Shown piece by piece: positions 57,400 to 64,000 of a stretch of DNA of 64,000 nt. The DNA comes from Narthecium ossifragum (taxonomy: Eukaryota; Streptophyta; Magnoliopsida; Dioscoreales; Nartheciaceae). Position 1 is the stretch's first letter; each line of letters opens with the position of its first letter. The stretch is taken from positions 21,621,042-21,685,041 of the forward strand of contig OY986974.1 of the NCBI GenBank assembly GCA_963920575.1, read 5' to 3'. A model generated the notes under the pieces. It had not been told where the DNA came from and searched no databases. It saw only the letters and a list, made by a program, of their open reading frames with translations. A program made the position numbers and the translations under genes.

Positions 57400-59243
57400 T
57401 TATAGTGCAATAAAATGCATGGATGCTCACACGCACATAAATAAGAATACGGGCATGCAACAATACGCCACAACAATATACAAGACTATGCATAACATAC
57501 AACTCGCCAAAGAGGGTAATCATAGCAAGGGTCTAAACAAATCGAATAAAGGCACAAAAGGCCTACAAGCCTCTACAAGGCTAACCAAACAATTAAGCAC
57601 TTCAAGCAATCCAAATTTCGGCATTACGACGGCAGGCACTTGTCGTCAACCAAAATTCTACAACAGGGCACGCTCCCGACCAAATCAAATACAATAACAA
57701 TGAGTAGTTACAATTTACATAAAAACTAGAGCACAACTTCAGCCCATTTACACTAAGCATTCCCGAGGGCCATCACTCCCTCGGTTAACCTACAAAGCGT
57801 TAAGGGGTACACCGTCGGCCCATTTAACTATCTAAACATCCCAAGGGGTATGACTCCCTTGGTTCAACCATGAACCTCACATAGGGCTTATACACACACA
57901 CACAATTCACATCTATAGCAAGGCATGTTTCTCAATTGAAAGCTAATTAAGCAATAGAATTAACAACTAAATAGGAATGCCAAGGCCGAGATTTAAACAT
58001 CCAAAATCCAACAAATTAGACATACTAACCCTAGATGTCACTAAGATCATCCAATTAAAGGTTCAAGGCGAATTAAACCGGAGAAATTATCAAAATCTGA
58101 GAAATCATCCTAAATTTGGATTGCTACAGTAACCTTAGAGAGGGTGAAATCTTCACAATTCAACGTCCAAACGACGTCAAATTTCAAATTAAACAAGATC
58201 AGATATAGAAAGAATTGTAGGAACATCGTATCCAAGAATTGGATCAATTTGATATCCAATTTCCACGGAATTTACTAAACTTCCCTAAGTTCTGTTTTAA
58301 CACAGTTTCGAAGAAAATTCACCACAATTGGTAGGAAAATTGGAAAATTATGAAATTAGTTGGGTTTGGGAGTAGACTCAAGGATCTACAACTTTTATGT
58401 AGAAGATTTCCCAAGATATATGCAGTTATGAGTCATAATTCAAGGTAGAACACGGCTGTTTCAATTAGAACATAAATCTGGAAAATTTAGAGAGAAAAGA
58501 TGCATAAATTCGGTATAAATCGAGATCAAACAATCCCAAACTTCAATCAATTATTAGTCAACCCTAGGAGGATTATCTAGCATGAAGAAATCAAAGGATT
58601 AACGGTTAAAACACTTAATTGCATCTAAACACATGCTTAGGTTAAGAACACCTACCTTAATACACAAATCCCTCACTAATCCTTACTTAATCCGACCTAG
58701 GATGGCCTAGATCGGTTCTTCAACTTTCTATTGTCGCCCCCAAGCCGCTAGAACTCCCTCTCTCACAAAACCCTAGCAACGGCGGAGAGAAGAATGAAAG
58801 AAGAAGAAACATAAGAGCTGGCAACTGCTTATACCAGCCGTGTCTGATCGATCACATAAAGCAGCGATCATTCAGACTAGGTCGGTTCATTGCCCTGGTT
58901 GACACCTGGCAAGCCGATTGATCGCTCCAAGGGCCGATCGATCGCTCAAAGGGTTGATCGATCTCTTCAGGGCTGAAAGCTGTCCTAAAGACAAGCTTTC
59001 GCGCCCGAGCTCGGATCGTCCAATCCCAAGCCCGCCTAGGGTTCTAACAAACGCATTCATCATTTATGGGGCCGTGTGTGCACTACGTGGGTGTGAAACC
59101 GACTGACAATGCATAATTTATCAAATTGCCCTTGGGGTTCAAAAATTCACCCGATCCCACCTGACGTGAAACAAAGCCATCCGAACCCACGGGTCCGACC
59201 CACGCGGTCGAACCAGGTATAGAGGTACATGTCCTCACAAAGC
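57400..59243 (-). mobile_element. Gypsy LTR fragment, homologous to 32500-34344
   Basis: Matching landmarks in order: gcatgcaacaatac, ccaaggggtatgactccctt, ggtaagaacacctacc-type text, then a right end GGTACATGTCCTCACA. That is the same end as the LTR at 34344. It contains a GATCGATC series at 58846-58963 spaced about 20 bp. It abuts the plus-strand gypsy pol at 59244, so one of the two elements inserted into or recombined with the other. Confidence 0.7.
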
Positions 59244-62200
59244 GAGCCTATTCTCCATCTAAGCAAACTTTGAGCTACCTTTTGAGGCACATATGGATGT
59301 GTCAGCAATAGCCATTGGCGGAGTGCTTGTTCAGGAGGGACATCCAGTAGCTTTCGAACGTCTAAAGTTGAACGAGGCAGAGCACCAATACTCTGCCCAC
59401 GAGAAGGAGATGCTAGTAGTCATACATTTTTTGAGGACTTGGCGTTTCTACCTTCTTGGGAGCATATTGATACGACTTGAAAAGTGTCGTGGCTTAACAA
59501 GACTGACCAAAATTACAATATATTCCGGTGCTCTACTTTAACTACTAAGAACTAGTAGATAGTGGAGAGTCCGAGTCGAGTCCACAGGGATTTCAGGGAT
59601 TTAAATCAAATACTTAGTAAATCTCCTACTAATAAGTTGAGAAAAGATTTAGAATTGAAATTAAACTAAACTTATACTAAAGGATTGAAGAATATGAGAG
59701 AAAGGACCATAGGATTCTTAATCAGTAGCTAAGGACATACCAGGTTCTCCAAAGATCAGGGTATGCAAACACGATAAATGGCTCCCTAAAAGTTGATAAA
59801 GAAATGGCTAGTTCTCATTATCACTCGACAAGTTCTGTTTAGGATTCCTTGTCGGCAAGAACAATTAACAAAATATCAGTGACCGAATGATTAGTTACAT
59901 TCACTGCTAATGAACCCTCTTACTCAGATGAGTTCATCGCAAACAAAGCCAAAGATATGGATTTAGGTGTAATATCGAGATGACTTCGCATCTCGATGGC
60001 CGAAACGACAAAGATAAGATACATGAAGGATTAGGGATGGACCGTAGTGGGACTAGCACTACTATAGTGGGACTAGCACTATACAATCCCTAATCACGAA
60101 CAAGATTCCATCCGAGATACCATGGGACTAGCATGGTCCTCTTATTTGGATGAATCCAATCCACGCCCTAACATACACAAGCTCTAGAATCAAGTGCAAG
60201 TAAGAACGATCCAAACATCCAGCAAGAAATCGACACCAAGATATAGGAAAATATAATCAATCCATAAAACCAAATAATCGTGTATACAAACCCTAAATCT
60301 GAGAAATCCATAGTAAAAACCCTAGTTACATCATAAGAATCCCATGGTTAGGGTTTTAGCTACTCATCTTCAGGGGATAATCCATCGGTAGAAGTTGATG
60401 ATCTCCTCCCGCCATGGATCTCCTCCAAAGGATCGTCAAAGAAAAGATGTAGAAAAGATAGGTAAACTCTCCCCAAAAACGTCTGGAAAAAGCCCCCTCA
60501 AATCCCTAAACAATGACTACTTATAGCCCAAGAGACAACCTCCCACGGATTAGATCAGAGCCGTCGATCTTTGCTTCTGGCCGCGTCCGATCGATCCAAC
60601 CTTTGGAGCCCGATCGATCCGACTCCTTAACTCCCTTAATATTGTGAGCGTCGCCCGAGCAGGATCGATCCAACTCTTGGAGTTCGATCGATCCTACTCC
60701 TTTATTGCTGGTAACTCCCGAGCTGGATCGATCGGGCTTGACTTGGCTGATCGATCGAACCACCGTTGTTAAGCTACATCCCTTGCTGGATCGATCGGGC
60801 TCTTGAAGTTCGATCGATCCAGCCGTTGTTGATCGTTCCCTTGTTGGTTGAGTTGGATCGATCGAGCCTGTAGAGACCGATCGATCTGGCTTGCCAAAAA
60901 TCGCCAAAATAGATTGTTTTAGCTCCAGAATTGATCTAACTCGTGGAAGGACCTGTTATGCCTGAAATGGAATAAAAGTAGTCAGTCCAGCATTGCTCGG
61001 GGCCCAACAAAGCCAAATTACAAGGGTGTTTTGTGCACTTTTCAAGTCTTATCACATATTTGTTGTGAGAACTAACAACGTCGCCAACATCTACTTTCAT
61101 GTGCAAAACAAGTTGTTGCCGAAACAAGCTGGATGGCAGGAGTTCCTACAACAAGATGACTTTGAGTGGCAGCACAAACCATGACGACACAATCATGTGG
61201 CAGACGCCTTGAGTCGAAAGGCAGTGCAAGAACAACTTGTGGCCATGTCTCAAGTTGAAGCTGACTTTCATTGCAAACTGAAGGCTGCAATACTAGAGGA
61301 CTCATGGCTGGGCTGGTTCGACGATATTGGATTGATGATGGCTTGCTAATGGCAAAAGGGGGTAGAATCTATGTGCCATGCGGAAAGCTATGGGCAAAAC
61401 TTGTCCGTGAGACTCACAATGCGAGATGGGCGGGGCATCCAGGCAAATATTGCAGTTTGGTGTTGCTTGGGCGATCTTTTTATTGGCCAAAGATGGAAGA
61501 TGATATGAACCTCTATGTCAGGACTTGCTTGGTGTGTCAGCAAGACAAGTCAGAGCATTCTCGTGTAGCAGGACTATTGCAACCTTTTCCAATCCCCGCG
61601 AGACCTTGGACTTCAATGTCCATGGACTTCATATCTAATCTACCAATGGTGGACGGCATGGGATCGATCTTGGTGGTTGTTGATCACTTTTCCAAATATG
61701 CGGTCTTCATCCCAACCCCTAAGGTATGTACTGCTGATATAGATGCGACTCTTTTCTTCAAGTATGTCATCAAATACTTTGGTGTACCTGAAGATATCGT
61801 CAGTGATAGAGATGTACGGTTTACTGGGTGGTTTTGGACCCTACTTTTCAACATGATGAGTTCCAAGCTCAAGTTCTCCACTGCAAATCATCCACAGACC
61901 AATGCGCAAACAGAGAGAATCAATGCTTTACTCAATGAGTACCTGTGACACTACGTCACAGTGAGCCAACGAAATTGGCTCGAGCTACTGGATACGACCC
62001 GGTTTGCTTATAATTTGCAGAAATCTTCATCGACGGAGTTGAGTCCGTTTGAGTTGGCAATGGGTCAACAACCACTGACACTCCATGTCCTGGCTGCCCA
62101 AGTCGAGGGAAGTCGATGTCATGCTGCCAATTGCTTTGCGAACGACTGTCAAGAGTTGCTAGAAGCTGCTCAAGACAGCTTAGCGAAGGCGCGGCGGAGG

Positions 62201-62660
62201 ATGAAGAAGTATGCGGATCACCTCTGAACTTTGAAATTGGTGACAAGATGTTGCTAAAGCTTACCCCTCAGATATGGAAGCAGTTTCAAAAGAATGTCAC
62301 GCACAAAGGCCTCATACCCAAATCTGATGGTCTATTTGTGGTGATGAAGAAAGTTGGGCGGGTGGCCTATCATTTCAATTTACCTGAACGGCTGAAGCTT
62401 CATCCCACCTTCCATGTAAGTTATCCGAATCCTTTCAACGTTGATTTGCTATAACAAGACCGCAACAGACCTCGAAGGGCTCCAACGAATGTTCGAGTTC
62501 AGTTCAAACTTGAGGTGGAGGTGATCTTCGATCGTAAAGAAAAAGGCAAGAGCAAAGTCACCATGAGGGTCTTCTACTTGGTGAAGCAGAAAGGGAAGCG
62601 CTAGGCAGAGGCTTCATGGGAAGGAGACATGACTTTATGACAGTTTTGAGGATCAGATCA
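59244..62660 (+). pseudogene. Ty3/gypsy pol (RNase H, integrase, chromodomain), interrupted and broken
   Basis: Plus strand, in order: RNase H (FEAHMDVSAIAIGGVLVQEG, YSAHEKEMLVVIHFLRTW; after the solo LTR, VADALSRKAV at about 61200). Integrase zinc region H-x3-H...C-x2-C (61271-61560). Catalytic core with Asp in MDFISNLP, Asp in SDRDVRF and Glu in QTERIN (to 61948). Then a stop (TGA) and LSPFELAMGQQPLT. Another frame carries FEIGDKMLLKLTPQIW and LHPTFHVSYPNPF (to 62454). A decayed chromodomain-like tail ends near 62640. Reverse transcriptase is missing upstream. The enzyme would integrate element cDNA; at least three breaks make it inactive. Confidence 0.85.
59468..61054 (-). mobile_element. 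Solo LTR (1587 bp) nested in gypsy pol
   Basis: Perfect 5-bp target duplication CATAT (59463-59467, 61055-61059) and long inverted ends TGATACGACTTGAAAAGTG / CACTTTTCAAGTCTTATCA. Removing it reunites the gypsy RNase H text. On the minus strand a TATA box (GGCTATAAGTAG, about 60516-60527) lies just downstream of five pairs of GATCGATC at 60589/60612, 60663/60686, 60726/60749, 60789/60812 and 60856/60879. Confidence 0.9.
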
Positions 62661-62704
62661 AAGACTATCTCCATCACAACCCAATGAGGACGTCAGACTC
62701 TTCT

Positions 62705-62715
62705 GGTGAGGGTGG
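62705..62715 (+). other. Polypurine tract of plus-strand gypsy element
   Basis: GGTGAGGGTGG immediately precedes the presumed 3' LTR start TGTCAGATCCC. It is in the right place, after the pol/chromodomain remnant. Confidence 0.5.
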
Positions 62716-62717
62716 TT

Positions 62718-63785
62718 TGTCAGATCCCTAGGACTTGGGCACAAGCTGGCTGGCGATGGCACCAAGCATCCCTGTTAGCTGCCCAAGCATGTGCATGGTT
62801 GAGGCATGCACAGTGCGGAGCTGGAGTTTCACACGGAGGACTTAGCACTTGGTGTTGTGGGGCGAGTCCTCAAGCCATGGCGCGGAGCATGGCATATGGT
62901 GACACAAAAGATCAAGACGCGACGGGATGCGATCAGCTAGCCAAGATGTGACACATGCGGTAGAGCGTGCCATGCAGAGTTATGGTGCGGCGCAACACAA
63001 CATTTACAATAAAATAGTGATGCGTCGGGGCAACATTCTGCATGACGCGGCCACACAGCGGGCGCACACGGGCGTGGCACACATCAGGCAATATCGCGGT
63101 GCCAAGCGAACATTGGTTATTGGTTGGCACGCAAGCAAGTCGGAGACCCAAGCGGATCAGGACTGCAACGACGCTATATTTGCAAAACATTGCAGTCCTA
63201 CTACAAGTAGGAGTCCCAGGAGGACTAGGCTAGCAGTTGACACGGAGCGGAGTCTTTGGTGGGCAAGCAATGTGGCACGCGCCAGTCCTAGTCGGACTAG
63301 GACTGCTTGGCGCGTGAAAACGCGCTGTAGACACGGTGTTTGTGCGGGTCGAGTCCTAGGCTGAGTAGGACTCAGTTTCACGCGTCACAGACTTATCATA
63401 GACGTGGTGTCTGGGCAAGCAGAGTCCAAGACTAAGCAAGACTCGAACTCTAGGCAAAGCTAGACTCTTGATCGATGTGTGGCGACTCGGAATTCTACCT
63501 TAACTCAAAGAGGACTCTTTGGGGTGGCAAGATAGCTATAAAAAGGCCTTGAAGACAGGGCGCTGGGGATCTTTGAAAATTGGCATTGAGAGCTAGGATT
63601 TTAGAGTGAGACAACTTTGTAATGGTGAGGCAAGAGAGTTTGATGGTGCGATCAAAGAACCGGTACAGATGAGTTATAAAGGCCTCGATCAACTCTCTTA
63701 TAAAGGTTTCTTCGTCAATAAAAGCCGGGGGCGTCGGACCTTTCACCTCGTCTGTACCGGTTCTTTGTGAAGAAGACTGACTAAA
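62718..63785 (+). repeat. 3' LTR of the plus-strand gypsy element
   Basis: It starts TGTCAG after the polypurine tract and contains a TATA box (GCTATAAAAAGG, 63534-63545) and an AATAAAAG signal near 63717. The right end is unclear, between about 63770 and 63790. The ORFs inside it are chance frames. No 5' LTR of this element is visible in the window. Confidence 0.55.
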
Positions 63786-63799
63786 GAGCTGTTCCTTAA

Positions 63800-63940
63800 G
63801 AACCCTGATTGGGGTACATGCCACGTGGGCATGTGCAATGCACATGCCCGCGTGGCATGTACCCCAACCGTTGGATTGAATCGGGATGTGTGCCCGATTC
63901 AATCCAACGGTAATGCATCCATGTACACAAATCATTTTTG
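63800..63940. mobile_element. Small foldback MITE with two adjacent hairpins
   Basis: 141 bp bracketed by a 9-bp direct repeat GTTCCTTAA (63791-63799, 63941-63949). The first hairpin has 29-bp arms with one mismatch and a 1-base spacer (63809-63837 / 63839-63867). The second has perfect 18-bp arms and a 7-base loop (63868-63885 / 63893-63910). The end motif (reverse complement GATTTGTGTACATG) is the same as in the MITEs at 49812 and 50417, though the interior differs. Confidence 0.8.
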
Positions 63941-64000
63941 GTTCCTTAATTAGTGCAGCGCGTGGTTAAAAATAAAAAAAATTACCCGCTGCCGTGTGAC

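Noticed and set aside
62706..63364. ORFs of 81 and 145 codons after gypsy pol
   Set aside because: They fall in the presumed 3' LTR and have no similarity to any family I know.

Overview
This is nuclear DNA from a flowering plant. It has long introns with GT-AG boundaries, three recognisable plant genes, one plant-type PPR-DYW gene among them, and dense nested transposable elements. The GC-rich third positions of the KCS gene and of a captured glycosyltransferase fragment suggest a monocot, probably not a grass; this is inference only.

Layout. 1-3042 (+): the last four exons of an acylamino-acid-releasing enzyme (AARE) gene whose 5' part lies outside the window. 3335-3696: a foldback MITE. 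3788-6004 (+): an intronless 738-codon PPR gene of the PLS-E-DYW class. 6500-8110: a decayed partial duplicate of the AARE 3' end, carrying a 5S-rRNA-like insert. 8175-10914 (-): a copia-type LTR element with two LTRs and only a broken gag. 11044-12329 (+): a 5'-truncated LINE with a 15-bp target duplication. 13184-29993 (-): a complete 13-exon GCN5/HAG1 histone acetyltransferase gene (557 aa), with transposon debris in its introns and an AT-rich MITE-like repeat just upstream of its start codon. 31597-38830 (-): a 7.2-kb degenerate Ty3/gypsy element inserted at codon 5 of a broken host ORF. 39200-42797: inverted-repeat elements and a Pack-MULE (41514-42788) that captured part of a UGT89-like glycosyltransferase. 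42868-47275 and 54042-56230: two direct copies of a segmental duplication flanking a two-exon KCS11-like beta-ketoacyl-CoA synthase gene (47965-51903, +). 52800-54010: a LINE remnant split by a solo LTR. 56231-63790: a nest of LTR fragments and a plus-strand gypsy pol, itself split by a 1.6-kb solo LTR. 63800-63940: another foldback MITE.

The genes do not form a pathway. AARE is a cytosolic or plastid peptidase, PPR-DYW acts in organelle RNA editing, GCN5 acts in chromatin, and KCS in very-long-chain fatty acid elongation. The more unusual content is in the repeats. First, a promoter-proximal module of palindromic GATCGATC pairs, mostly exactly 23 bp apart, lies just upstream of the TATA box in the U3 of LTRs that otherwise look unrelated. 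Second, a family of MULE-like foldback MITEs has inverted ATCGGTA/TACCGAT arrays and 9-10-bp target duplications. Third, the gypsy element at 31597-38830 has mismatched ends: one 2.7-kb LTR and one 45-bp inverted terminal piece.
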